Assembly: GCA_910574285.1 (NCBI GenBank)
Contig: CAJTAL010000038.1
Location: 1 to 42,924, forward strand
Reading direction: 5' to 3'
Source of the DNA: Lachnospiraceae bacterium
GTDB lineage: Bacteria; Bacillota; Clostridia; Lachnospirales; Lachnospiraceae
Length of the DNA stretch: 42,924 nucleotides
The notes under the pieces are model-generated. The model had not been told where the DNA came from. It saw only the letters and a program-made list of their open reading frames with translations, and made no database searches. The first letter of the stretch is position 1. The number at the start of each line of letters is the position of its first letter. Positions 24,927 to 33,388 of the stretch are shown here, piece after piece. A program made the position numbers and the translations under genes.

Positions 24927-25258
24927 AATAAAGGGATTATATGTCATGGGGGTACAACTTCATAGCTGTTAGTCTAGACATATTGGCGTACAATCTTAGG
25001 CAGTAAGGGGAACTGTTAGATTGTGCGCCATTTATCTTCTTAGAGGGTAAAGGCCATAGAGTATGTTCAAACTGTCGGATGTATGAATGGCTGCGCGTTT
25101 GCGAACCTGCGATGCAGCAGGATGCATCTGGGCGGGAGACGTGCAGGCGGTTTGGAGCATGCACTGTTATATGGTGTACATGTGCCATATATCAGGCAAT
25201 CCTTTTAATGGAATTGTTGATATTTAATCAAGCGCTCGGGTTTTGTAAGGAGGTAATT
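24927..25258 (+). ncRNA. Long structured leader or small RNA upstream of the CarD-like gene
   Basis: This 330-base stretch has no convincing protein gene and contains strong helices. TGGCGTACAATCT (24984-24996) pairs with AGATTGTGCGCCA (25018-25030) over 13 bp (one G-U), with a second short CAGT/ACTG helix closing an AAGGGGA loop. Further hairpins are CCTGC/GCAGG near 25107-25120 and ATATGG/CCATAT near 25170-25191. It begins at a good promoter and ends at the TAAGGAGG of the downstream gene. It could be an independent small RNA, a riboswitch or an autoregulatory leader; I do not recognise a known class. Confidence 0.45.
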
Positions 25259-25762
25259 ATGTTTAAGATTGGTGATTATGTGGCACATTATAAGGAAGGT
25301 GTCTGTGAAGTAATGAGTATTGGGAAACTGAGTATAAGTTGCTCGGACAAAGATAAGGAGTATTATACTCTGAAGCCGCTCTACAATGCAGGGGGTATAT
25401 TATATACGCCGGTGGGGAATGAGAAGAAACAGATCCGGGAAGTAATCTCTCTGGAGGAAGCACAGACATTGCTTAACGAGATTGCAGATATTGAGTTGAT
25501 TGGGGTTTCGGATGAGAAACACAGAGAGTCGTTTTATAAGGAGGCTCTGTTAAAGAATCAGTGCAGAGATTGGGTTGCAATTATTAAGACGTCTTATACG
25601 CGTAAAATGAAACGGATAGCCTCCGGAAAGAAAGTGATCAATGTGGACGACAGGTATCTGAATATTGCAGAGAAGTTTTTATTTGGTGAACTTGCGGTTG
25701 CCCTGAAGATGCCGCGGGAAGAAGTAAAAGGATATATTAAAGATTATTGGAAGAAGAATTAG
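25259..25762 (+). CDS. CarD/CdnL-family transcription regulator
   Basis: The 167-aa protein begins with the Tudor-like RNA-polymerase-interacting domain (MFKIGDYVAHYKEGVCEVMSIG, YYTLKPLYNAGGILYTPV) and ends with a helical DNA-binding domain, the layout of CarD/CdnL proteins that stabilise open promoter complexes. TAAGGAGG lies six bases before the ATG. The frame is open upstream to 25079, but those codons fall in the structured leader and have no ribosome site. It is monocistronic, with a leader long enough to suggest post-transcriptional control. Growth-rate or stress control of rRNA and metabolic promoters is the family role. Confidence 0.85.
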   Translation: MFKIGDYVAHYKEGVCEVMSIGKLSISCSDKDKEYYTLKPLYNAGGILYTPVGNEKKQIREVISLEEAQTLLNEIADIELIGVSDEKHRESFYKEALLKNQCRDWVAIIKTSYTRKMKRIASGKKVINVDDRYLNIAEKFLFGELAVALKMPREEVKGYIKDYWKKN

Positions 25763-25864
25763 CAGAAATCAGATAGCAGGCAGATAACAGGTCAGAGCTT
25801 TTGCAGGCACACAATAAATCTCCCTGAATATATTATAGCATTAGAATTTTTAAGGAGGATTATT

Positions 25865-26947
25865 ATGAAAAAGCGACTGCTTGCAGCAGCTTTGGCCGGC
25901 GTGCTTGCCTTTGCTGCCCTGACCGCATGCTCTTCTAAGGATGAGAAAGCGGGAGCGGATGTTTCATCCGTAGAAACGAAAGACAGGTCAGAAACAAAAG
26001 ATGTGGAGAAGAACAAAGAAGATGATACGGCAGAACCTGTGAAAGTTATATTGAATGAAGTTGCACATTCTATTTTCTATGCTCCGATGTATGTGGCGAT
26101 CGAGGAAGGGTATTTTGAAGAGAAGGGCATCGATCTTGAATTGGTTACGGGATTCGGTGCCGATAAGACCATGACGGCGGTGATATCAGGAAGCGCGGAT
26201 ATCGGTTTTATGGGTTCAGAGGCCTCTATTTACACTTACAATGAGGGTGCGAATGATTATGTCGTGAATTTTGCACAATTGACTCAGCGTGCAGGAAATT
26301 TCCTTGTTGCACGGGAGGAGATGGAGGACTTTTCATGGGATGATATTAAGGGAAAGAATGTCCTTGGTGGCCGAAAAGGTGGTATGCCAGAGATGGTATT
26401 TGAATATATATTGAGGCAGAACGGGATTGACCCTGCTCAGGACGTGGCGATTGACCAGAGTATTGATTTTGGATCAACTGCCGCTGCGTTTGCTGAAAAT
26501 CAGGGGGATTTTACGGTTGAATTTGAGCCGGGAGCCACAAGCCTTGAGAAAGAGGGCAAGGGCTATGTGGTAGCGTCTCTCGGAACCGACAGCGGATATG
26601 TTCCATATACGGCTTTCTCAGCGAAAAAGAGCTATATAGAGGATCATCCGGAGGTGATTCAGGGATTCACAGATGCGCTGCAGAAGGGCATGGATTACGT
26701 TCAGTCTCATAATCCGGAAGAGATAGCCAAGACGATCGCTCCCCAGTTTAAGGAGACGGATCAGGAGACCATTACAACGATTGTCACACGTTATTATGAT
26801 CAGGATACCTGGAAAGAGAATTTGATATTTGAGGAAGAGAGTTTTAACCTTCTGCAGGATATTCTGGAAGATGCAGGAGAGCTGACGAAGCGGGCTCCGT
26901 ATGAGGAACTTGTTACTACGGAATTTGCCGAAGAAGCGGTAAAATAA
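25865..26947 (+). CDS. NMT1/THI5-like ABC transporter substrate-binding lipoprotein
   Basis: The 360-aa protein has a lipoprotein signal (KKR, hydrophobic stretch, LTAC lipobox with Cys at residue 21) and an acidic, Lys/Glu-rich linker. The body has the NMT1/THI5-like pattern: NEVAHSIFYAPMYVAIEEGYFEEKGI, GFGADKTMTAVISGSADIGFMG and the later helper helices. This family binds aromatic sulfonates, nitrate, taurine or thiamine pyrimidines. No permease or ATPase gene is beside it; an acyl-CoA ligase on the opposite strand follows. It is therefore an orphan binder that must use a transporter encoded elsewhere. TAAGGAGG precedes the ATG, and a strong terminator follows. Confidence 0.85.
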   Translation: MKKRLLAAALAGVLAFAALTACSSKDEKAGADVSSVETKDRSETKDVEKNKEDDTAEPVKVILNEVAHSIFYAPMYVAIEEGYFEEKGIDLELVTGFGADKTMTAVISGSADIGFMGSEASIYTYNEGANDYVVNFAQLTQRAGNFLVAREEMEDFSWDDIKGKNVLGGRKGGMPEMVFEYILRQNGIDPAQDVAIDQSIDFGSTAAAFAENQGDFTVEFEPGATSLEKEGKGYVVASLGTDSGYVPYTAFSAKKSYIEDHPEVIQGFTDALQKGMDYVQSHNPEEIAKTIAPQFKETDQETITTIVTRYYDQDTWKENLIFEEESFNLLQDILEDAGELTKRAPYEELVTTEFAEEAVK

Positions 26948-26963
26948 GGAGCTGCAAAATAAA

Positions 26964-27013
26964 TGCCGGAAGAGGAGGATAATATATTATCCGGACTCTT
27001 TCGGCAGTTTTTT
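26964..27013. terminator. Terminator between the binding protein and the acyl-CoA ligase
   Basis: TGCCGGAAGAG (26964-26974) pairs with CTCTTTCGGCA (26996-27006) with one mismatch, followed by a run of T. A second inner palindrome, GGATAATATATTATCC, lies in the loop. Confidence 0.8.
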
Positions 27014-27016
27014 GTG

Positions 27017-28651
27017 CTATCTTCTGTTTTGCTCTTCTACCAGATGCGCGGCTCCGTACATTTCCCTTAACTTCGGCTTTTCAATCTTTCCGGTAGCATT
27101 CCTCGGCACGTCTGCGAAAATGATTTTTCTCGGACGTTTGTATCTTGGAAGCTTCTTACAGAATGTGTTCACATCATCTTCCGTACAGATGATGCCGGGT
27201 TTCAGAGACACGATAGCAGCGGCTATCTCTCCAAGACGTTGGTCGGGAAGACCGATTACGGCGACATCCAGTATAGCGTCGTTAGTGCGCATAAAGTCCT
27301 CGATCTGTACCGGGTAGATATTCTCGCCGCCGCTGATAATCACATCCTTCTTACGGTCTACCAGAAAGATGAAACCGTCTTCATCCTCCATCGCCATATC
27401 GCCGGTATAGAGCCAGCCGTCGTGAAGAACCTCTTCGGTAGCCTTCTTGTCGTTATAGTATTCAACCATGATGCCGGGACCTTTGACCGCAAGTTCTCCG
27501 GTCTCACCCTGCTTTACCGGATTCCTTTGCTCGTCGGTGATCTTCGTCTTCCAGCCGAACCCTGCTTTGCCGATGGCGCCGACCTTGTGGATATTATCTA
27601 CGCCCAGATGAACGCAGCCGGGACCGATAGATTCGCTCAGTCCATAGTTTGTATCATACTGATGGTGCGGGAAATACTCTTTCCAGTGTTTGATCAGGCT
27701 TGGCGGAACCGGCTGGGCACCGATGTGCATCAGACGCCATTGGTTGAGCTGGTACATATCGAGCTTGATCTTCCCGGTGTCCAGAGCCAGGAGAAGATCC
27801 TGTGCCCACGGAACCAGAAGCCATACGATCGTACATTTCTCTTCGGATACTGCTCTGAGAATAAATTCTGGGTTCGCCCCTTTTAACAGGACGGCTTTTC
27901 CGCCGGTCAGGAAACTTCCGAACCAGTGCATCTTGGCTCCGGTATGATAAAGAGGCGGGATACACAGGAATACATCATCCTTGGTCTGTCCATGGTGGTT
28001 CTGCTCTACCTTGGCAGAGTGCATCAGCGCTTCATGCGTATGTAATATTGCTTTCGGAAATCCCGTTGTCCCGGAAGAAAAATAGATCGCGGCATAATCA
28101 TCGTCATTAATATCAATCTTTGGAGATCTGCTGGAGCAGTTCGCGGAGTGCATCGTATAATCTTCAGCAAAGCCCGGACAGCCGTCCCCTACATAATAGA
28201 GCAGGCGGTGTTTACTTATATTGTCTGCGATTTCCTCCACACGCCCGATGAATTCCGGTCCGAATACCAGAACGTCTACTTCCGCAAGCTCCACGCAGTA
28301 CTGAATCTCCTCTGCGGAATAACGGAAGTTTAGCGGTACGGCAAGCGCTCCTGTCTTCAGGATACCAAAGTAAATCGGCAGCCATTCCAGGCAGTTCATC
28401 AGAAGGATCGCAACTTTATCACCCTTTTTGATTCCGCGCTCCAACAGAAGATTTGCAAAACGGTTTGATTTCTCATTAAAAACATTCCACGTGATTTCAC
28501 GTCTGTAATAAGATGCGCGGACCGGCTCAATCAGTTCATACTCCTTCCAGGTCACACGTCTTGTTTCCGGCATCTCCGGATTAATCTCTACCAGACATAC
28601 GTCATCGCCGTATAGCCGGCAGTTTTTCTCCAGAATATCTGTAATAGGCAT
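27017..28651 (-). CDS. Acyl-CoA synthetase (AMP-dependent, class I adenylate-forming)
   Basis: The 544-aa enzyme activates a carboxylic acid with ATP and joins it to CoA. The P-loop reads YFSSGTTGFPKAILH, the central motif YGLSESIGPG, the A8 hinge TGDMAMEDEDGFIFLVDRKKDVIISGGENIYP and the C-terminal lysine motif NATGKIEKPKLRE. The acid substrate (fatty, aromatic or bile acid) is not readable from sequence; a bile-acid ligase role is only a thought from the gut context. AAAGGGG lies eight bases before the ATG. The gene has its own good promoter; it is separated by about 140 bases from the AraC gene upstream. No transporter or hydratase/dehydrogenase neighbours help in naming the pathway. Confidence 0.88.
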   Translation of the reverse strand: MPITDILEKNCRLYGDDVCLVEINPEMPETRRVTWKEYELIEPVRASYYRREITWNVFNEKSNRFANLLLERGIKKGDKVAILLMNCLEWLPIYFGILKTGALAVPLNFRYSAEEIQYCVELAEVDVLVFGPEFIGRVEEIADNISKHRLLYYVGDGCPGFAEDYTMHSANCSSRSPKIDINDDDYAAIYFSSGTTGFPKAILHTHEALMHSAKVEQNHHGQTKDDVFLCIPPLYHTGAKMHWFGSFLTGGKAVLLKGANPEFILRAVSEEKCTIVWLLVPWAQDLLLALDTGKIKLDMYQLNQWRLMHIGAQPVPPSLIKHWKEYFPHHQYDTNYGLSESIGPGCVHLGVDNIHKVGAIGKAGFGWKTKITDEQRNPVKQGETGELAVKGPGIMVEYYNDKKATEEVLHDGWLYTGDMAMEDEDGFIFLVDRKKDVIISGGENIYPVQIEDFMRTNDAILDVAVIGLPDQRLGEIAAAIVSLKPGIICTEDDVNTFCKKLPRYKRPRKIIFADVPRNATGKIEKPKLREMYGAAHLVEEQNRR

Positions 28652-28709
28652 TGGAAAATCCCCTTTCTCATATCATTTGTCACTTTAACGCTTTTACTCA
28701 TTAAAGCTA

Positions 28710-28738
28710 ATGATACCCAATTTAAAAAGGAATGTCAA
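28710..28738 (-). promoter_or_regulatory. Promoter of the acyl-CoA ligase gene
   Basis: On the minus strand, TTGACA (28738-28733), 17-base spacer and TATCAT (28715-28710), about 60 bases upstream of the start. AAAAGCGTTAAAG just downstream loosely resembles a catabolite-response element. Confidence 0.75.
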
Positions 28739-28794
28739 TGCTTTTTTCATCCTTCGTTAGAGTTCGTTAGAGCTTGGTCAGAACTTTGCTGCAG

Positions 28795-29658
28795 TTATGA
28801 AAAGTAACTGTCGATAATCTTGTTCTTCTGCCGGTATTCCCGCGGAGATACCCCATATACTCCTTTAAAAGCCCTGGAGAAATGCAGAAGATTCGGATAT
28901 CCCACAGCCACGCCGATGTCGCCGATGGATTCGTCGCCGGTGATCAAGGCGTCCGCAGCTTTGGTCATGCGGTAATGAATCAGGAATTCCTGAGGCGACT
29001 CGCCGACTACTTTCTTAAATACTTTGCCAAAATAGCTTCGGTCCAGTTTACATTTCTGGGCGATATCTTCTACTGTAATATCCTTATTATAATTGTGTTC
29101 GATATACACGACAGCTTCCCGGGCATAGAATTCGCTGAGTTTTCCGCCCTGCAGTTGTTTCTTGGATGCGGAGTATTTGATCAGACAGTCCATGAACAGA
29201 TACAGGTGTCCGATCCTTTCCATATTTGATGCATTCTGACTTCTGACGATCGTCATCATGCGTTCCTGTAAAGTCTGGCCATATTCAGGGACTGCCAGAG
29301 AATATACAGGAGATTTGTAGGAAAGACCTGCAAGTTCCATGCATTCTTTTGCGCGAAGACCTCCGAACTCGACCCATATATATTCCCATGGTTGGTCGTT
29401 GTCTGCATAATAGGTATTCACATATCCCGGTTCAATGATGAATCCGTTACCTGCTTCAATTTCATAGTACGTTGTATTTCCTGCTTCATCATTGGCATGC
29501 AGACATCCTTTTCCGGACATTACATAATGAAAGAGATAGTTATTTCTCACATAAGGTCCAAAAGAATGCAGTGGTTCACATTTTTCATACCCATACTGGT
29601 AGATCGTAAGATCCATAAAACGTTCATCTTGAAATACTGAAAACAAAAGATTTTTCAT
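28795..29658 (-). CDS. AraC-family regulator of the second sugar ABC operon
   Basis: The 287-aa protein has an N-terminal AraC-ligand cupin domain (PLHSFGPYVRNNYLFHYVMSGKG, EAGNGFIIEPG) and the C-terminal double HTH: ITVEDIAQKCKLDRSYFGKVFKK and SIGDIGVAVGYPNLLHFSRAFK with the VSPREYR ending. It is MsmR-like in layout. GGGGGAAACG lies about ten bases before the ATG. It is divergent from the binding-protein/permease operon across 458 bp, so it should respond to that sugar. Convergent readthrough from the acyl-CoA ligase side is not expected, as they face the same way with a 140-base gap and no clear terminator between. Confidence 0.9.
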   Translation of the reverse strand: MKNLLFSVFQDERFMDLTIYQYGYEKCEPLHSFGPYVRNNYLFHYVMSGKGCLHANDEAGNTTYYEIEAGNGFIIEPGYVNTYYADNDQPWEYIWVEFGGLRAKECMELAGLSYKSPVYSLAVPEYGQTLQERMMTIVRSQNASNMERIGHLYLFMDCLIKYSASKKQLQGGKLSEFYAREAVVYIEHNYNKDITVEDIAQKCKLDRSYFGKVFKKVVGESPQEFLIHYRMTKAADALITGDESIGDIGVAVGYPNLLHFSRAFKGVYGVSPREYRQKNKIIDSYFS

Positions 29659-30116
29659 TATACGTTTCCCCCGTTTTTTAATGAATTTTATTTTCGCGAA
29701 GTAACGGACATGTACCTATTGTTTTTAACTGCTTTTATTTCGTTATTTTGTTTAAAAATATAGCATACTTTTTGTGGAAAGTCACGAATTTTTTTCTTTT
29801 ATTTGCATTATATATCATAATGCGTCCGGAGTTTGAGAATTACCTCATAATCTCGCATAAGGGTAAAATTCAACCTCATAGGAATATTTACCTTTCCACA
29901 GCAAACTGCTATTATTCTACCTGTAAATTACATAAAATTCATGCAACCTAACGAAACCATTCCGTTTCCTTTGTGCTGTCTGCATTTCGATAAATAGATT
30001 CTAAGACAATACATTGGTGATCTGTCCGGACTGCTTGTGAGTTCGTTTTTTGTCTGGACGGAATAATGGATTAGCGCTGTTAAGGTTATGTATGAAAGGA
30101 AAAGGAGAGGTGTGGA
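29659..30116. promoter_or_regulatory. Divergent regulatory region with GAAAC-N6-GTTTC palindrome
   Basis: This 458-base AT-rich spacer has no gene. GAAAC (29953-29957) and GTTTC (29964-29968) form an inverted repeat suited to a regulator. GTCCGGAC (30024-30031 region) answers GTCTGGAC at about 30051-30058, near the ribosome site. I could not fix a convincing -35/-10 pair for the plus-strand operon. Confidence 0.45.
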
Positions 30117-31403
30117 ATGAAAAGAAGAGTAATTGCCACAACGCTTGTGGCAGCAATGCTGATTGGGACCGTTATCTCAGCCGGCGGGTGCAGTTCATCC
30201 GCAAACTCAGACGGGAAAACCCATATCACCATGCTTCAGTACAAGCCAGAAGCTGTCAATGCTTTCGAAGCAATGGAAGAAGAGTTCAATGCGACGCATG
30301 ATGACATCGTGCTGCATATTGAATCTCCTAACGATGCCATGACTGTACTGAAGACACGATTGATCAAGGAGAATGCCCCGGATATCATCGGTATCGGCGG
30401 TGATGTCAACTTCTCAAACTTCCTTGATGCAGAGATTCTTATGGACATTTCAGATTTTGAGGGACTTTCTCTGATCAAGCAGGCGTATCTTGATATCGAC
30501 AAGAACTTAGAGTTTGTTCCGATGGACGGTGTATATGCAGTTCCTTACGTGGCAAATGCCGCAGGAGTTCTGTACAACAGAGAGATGTTTGAGGAGAATG
30601 ACTGGGAGATCCCGACTACATGGGGTGAATTCATGGATCTGTGCGACACTATAGAGGCTTCCGGACAGCAGTCTTTATATTTTGGATATAAGGATGTGTG
30701 GACTTGTCTGGCCCCATGGAACGCACTTGCCTGTGATCTGGCTCCTGCAGATGTCTGCCGTCAGGTGAACAAAGGCGAGACGAAATTCGCCGATGAATAT
30801 CCGGAAGTCGCAGAGAAGATGCTTGAGCTTCTTGACCATGCACAGAACGACCCATTTGCATACAGCTATAATGACGCATGTACTGCATTTGCAAATGGAG
30901 AAGCCGCTATGTATTGTATCGGAAGCTATGCCGTTCCCCAGATACAGTCTGTAAATCCGGATATGGATATCGATTCTTTCGTTATGCCAGGATGCGACAA
31001 TGCCGACGATAACGTCCTGAACTCCGGTGTTGACCTTCAGTTCTGTATTACACAGGAATGCCAGAATAAAGAAGCCGCTTACGAAGTATTAAGCTTCCTG
31101 CTGGAAGATTCTACGATTCAGACTTATCTGGACGATCAGAATGCTGTTCCATGTAAAGATACAGAATTTAAGCTTTCTCCGGCTCTTGACGGAATGCTTG
31201 ACTACATCAATGAGGGTAAGATGGTTGATTATCAGGATCATTACTATCCGTCTGAGATGAGTGTGGATGCTCAGATCCAGACTTTCTTGTTAGACGGTGA
31301 CGTAGAGAAGTTCCTGAATAAGTTCGATACTGACTGGGTACGGTACAACCGTGATATTATCCGTAAAGTACAGGAATATGAGGAAAAGGGAGGGAATGAA
31401 TAA
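30117..31403 (+). CDS. Sugar ABC transporter substrate-binding lipoprotein
   Basis: The 428-aa protein starts with KRR, a hydrophobic stretch and a lipobox-like SAGGC (Cys at about residue 25), followed by a Ser-rich linker. The body is a family-1 solute-binding protein (ITMLQYKPEAVNAFEAMEEEFNATHDDI; IGIGGDVNFSNFLDAEILMDISDF; later tryptophan-rich cleft stretch). It presents a sugar to the two permeases that follow directly. The ATG follows GGAGAGG by about eight bases. Its stop overlaps the first permease start, so the three genes are tightly coupled. The sugar cannot be named; no glycoside hydrolase is in this operon, unlike the GH112 operon. Confidence 0.9.
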   Translation: MKRRVIATTLVAAMLIGTVISAGGCSSSANSDGKTHITMLQYKPEAVNAFEAMEEEFNATHDDIVLHIESPNDAMTVLKTRLIKENAPDIIGIGGDVNFSNFLDAEILMDISDFEGLSLIKQAYLDIDKNLEFVPMDGVYAVPYVANAAGVLYNREMFEENDWEIPTTWGEFMDLCDTIEASGQQSLYFGYKDVWTCLAPWNALACDLAPADVCRQVNKGETKFADEYPEVAEKMLELLDHAQNDPFAYSYNDACTAFANGEAAMYCIGSYAVPQIQSVNPDMDIDSFVMPGCDNADDNVLNSGVDLQFCITQECQNKEAAYEVLSFLLEDSTIQTYLDDQNAVPCKDTEFKLSPALDGMLDYINEGKMVDYQDHYYPSEMSVDAQIQTFLLDGDVEKFLNKFDTDWVRYNRDIIRKVQEYEEKGGNE

Positions 31404-32254
31404 TGAATAAAAAACTCAGCAGAAACCAGACCTTTTTATTAATTACAGTTCCGGTCCTGGCATTGTTCTTCTGTTTTAACACTCTGCCATTGATCAAAGG
31501 CCTGATCTACAGTTTCACGAACTTCAAAGGTTTCGGAAGCTATGAATGGGTAGGGATGCGTAACTATGCAGATTTATTTACAGATGCACGTGTAGGAAAA
31601 TCCTATCTCTTTACATTCAAATTTGCAATCCTTGCCACGATCCTTACGAATGTTATCGCACTGCTCCTGGCGCTTGGATTAAACGGTAAGATCAAAGCCA
31701 AGAGTGCTTTAAGAGGTGTGTATTTTGTTCCAAGAATCCTTGGCGGACTGGTTGTAGGTTATATCTTCGGATACATTTTTACATACATCCTTCCGGCGCT
31801 TACAGGAAGCGGAAGTATGCTTTCTAACACAAAGACGGCATGGGTTGCCATCGTAATTGTTGCGGCATGGCAGTCTATCGCGCAGACTACGCTCATCTAT
31901 ATCTCAGGTCTTCAGACCGTACCGGAGGATGTATATGAGGCAGGGGCTATAGACGGCGCTACCGGATGGATCAGTTTTAAGTCGCTGACTTTCCCGCTGA
32001 TTATTCCGTTCTTCAGTATTAACATGGTATTAAGTATGAAAGACTTCCTGATGGTATTCGACCAGATCATGGCGTTGACCAAGGGTGGTCCTGCACAGAG
32101 TACCGAGTCCATCTCTTACCTGATCTATAATAATGGTATGGGCGGCGGACAGTTTGGTTTCCAGAGCGCCAACGCGGTGATCTTCTTCATCGTGATCGTT
32201 GCGATCTCTGTATTCCAGCTTAATATGACAGGAAAGAAGGAGGAACAGTTATAA
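31403..32254 (+). CDS. Sugar ABC transporter permease (MalF type)
   Basis: The 283-aa protein has six hydrophobic segments and the EAA loop VYEAGAIDGATGWISFKSLTF region that docks the ATPase. It starts at an ATG that overlaps the binding-protein TAA (TAATG) and ends with a similar overlap to the next permease. A GGGAGGGAA ribosome site lies within the end of the upstream gene. It pairs with the next permease to form the membrane channel. No ATPase in the operon. Confidence 0.92.
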   Translation: MNKKLSRNQTFLLITVPVLALFFCFNTLPLIKGLIYSFTNFKGFGSYEWVGMRNYADLFTDARVGKSYLFTFKFAILATILTNVIALLLALGLNGKIKAKSALRGVYFVPRILGGLVVGYIFGYIFTYILPALTGSGSMLSNTKTAWVAIVIVAAWQSIAQTTLIYISGLQTVPEDVYEAGAIDGATGWISFKSLTFPLIIPFFSINMVLSMKDFLMVFDQIMALTKGGPAQSTESISYLIYNNGMGGGQFGFQSANAVIFFIVIVAISVFQLNMTGKKEEQL

Positions 32255-33102
32255 TGAAACAGAAAAATAAAGTTGCAGCCGTTACAAACTGGCCGCTTAC
32301 CATTCTTTTGATCGTTGGATGTCTGACTGTTATCTTCCCGCTTTATATGGCGATTGTGATTGCCTTTAAGAAACCGTCAGAGATGACGAATGACATTGCA
32401 GGGGCGTTAAGCCTTCCGAAAAGCTGGAGCCTCGAGAACTTTGCAGAAGCTATGCGCGTAACAGATTTCTGGCATTCTCTGGGATACAGTGTTATGATTA
32501 CGGTTGTTACCGTAGTGCTTGCTATCTTGATCCACTCTCTTGCGGGATATGCGATCGGCAGAAGTATGGCAAAGAGTAAATTCTACAAATTCTCCTATCT
32601 TTACATCGTGAGCGGTATGTTTGTACCTTTTGCGATTCTGATGATGCCTCTTGTAAAACAGACGGCTCAGATGGGAGTTGACAACTGGTTCGGCGTTATA
32701 TTATGTTATCTGGTGTTCTATATGCCGATGAATGTAATGCTTTATTCCGGTTATTTAAAGAATATTCCGATCGCTTTGGAAGAAGCGGCATTCGTGGACG
32801 GCGCTACTACATGGTCTACATATTGGAAAGTAATCTTCCCGATCATGTCGCCGATGCATGCTACCGTAGCAGTGCTGACTGCTCTTGGAACCTGGAACGA
32901 TGTTATGACTCCTCTGGTTATCATGTCAGGTACAGGCGCTAATACACTGCCTCTGGCTCAGTTGACATTCCAGACACAGTTCGGTACAAATTACAACCTG
33001 GCGTTTGCTTCTTATCTGCTGGCATTGCTCCCGATTCTGATCTTCTACCTGGTATGCCAGAAACAGATCATCAATGGCGTCGTAAACGGTGCGGTAAAAT
33101 AG
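32254..33102 (+). CDS. Sugar ABC transporter permease (MalG type)
   Basis: The 282-aa protein is the second permease. It retains an intact first helix (WPLTILLIVGCLTVIFPLYM), shows the EAA loop ALEEAAFVDGATTWSTYWKVIF and ends INGVVNGAVK. Its sequence is recognisably similar in motif order to the truncated permease at 1254-1997 (IGNTLVYTV... VTAGAVKG), which suggests paralogous systems. GGAGGAACAG lies at the end of the upstream gene and serves as ribosome site. A terminator follows 28 bases after the stop. Confidence 0.92.
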   Translation: MKQKNKVAAVTNWPLTILLIVGCLTVIFPLYMAIVIAFKKPSEMTNDIAGALSLPKSWSLENFAEAMRVTDFWHSLGYSVMITVVTVVLAILIHSLAGYAIGRSMAKSKFYKFSYLYIVSGMFVPFAILMMPLVKQTAQMGVDNWFGVILCYLVFYMPMNVMLYSGYLKNIPIALEEAAFVDGATTWSTYWKVIFPIMSPMHATVAVLTALGTWNDVMTPLVIMSGTGANTLPLAQLTFQTQFGTNYNLAFASYLLALLPILIFYLVCQKQIINGVVNGAVK

Positions 33103-33129
33103 TTTTATGTAAATTTAAAGGATAAACAG

Positions 33130-33161
33130 ACAGGTATGGGGTGATTCTCCATACCTGTTTT
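33130..33161 (+). terminator. Terminator of the second sugar operon
   Basis: ACAGGTATGG (33130-33139) pairs perfectly with CCATACCTGT (33149-33158), followed by TTTGG. Confidence 0.75.
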
Positions 33162-33388
33162 GGTATGAAGAGAGTAGTTCTTGACTATTTTTGGCTTTTT
33201 TTAGAGAAAAGGGTGAGATCATTTGAAAAAAATGATATACTTAAAAAGCTATAAAAAGTTGATGGTAAAATGTTATCGTCCAAGGCGGCAATCAAGGGTG
33301 CTATCCGAAGGGGAAGCTTCTCATTCCGAGAAGGAGCAGCTTGAAAGTGTTGAGGGCGTAATGGATTTTGCAGGAAAGAGGCGATACA

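Noticed and set aside
24927..25258. N-terminal extension of the CarD protein from 25079
   Set aside because: No ribosome site, it crosses RNA hairpins, and the family starts at MFKIGDYV with a perfect ribosome site at 25259.
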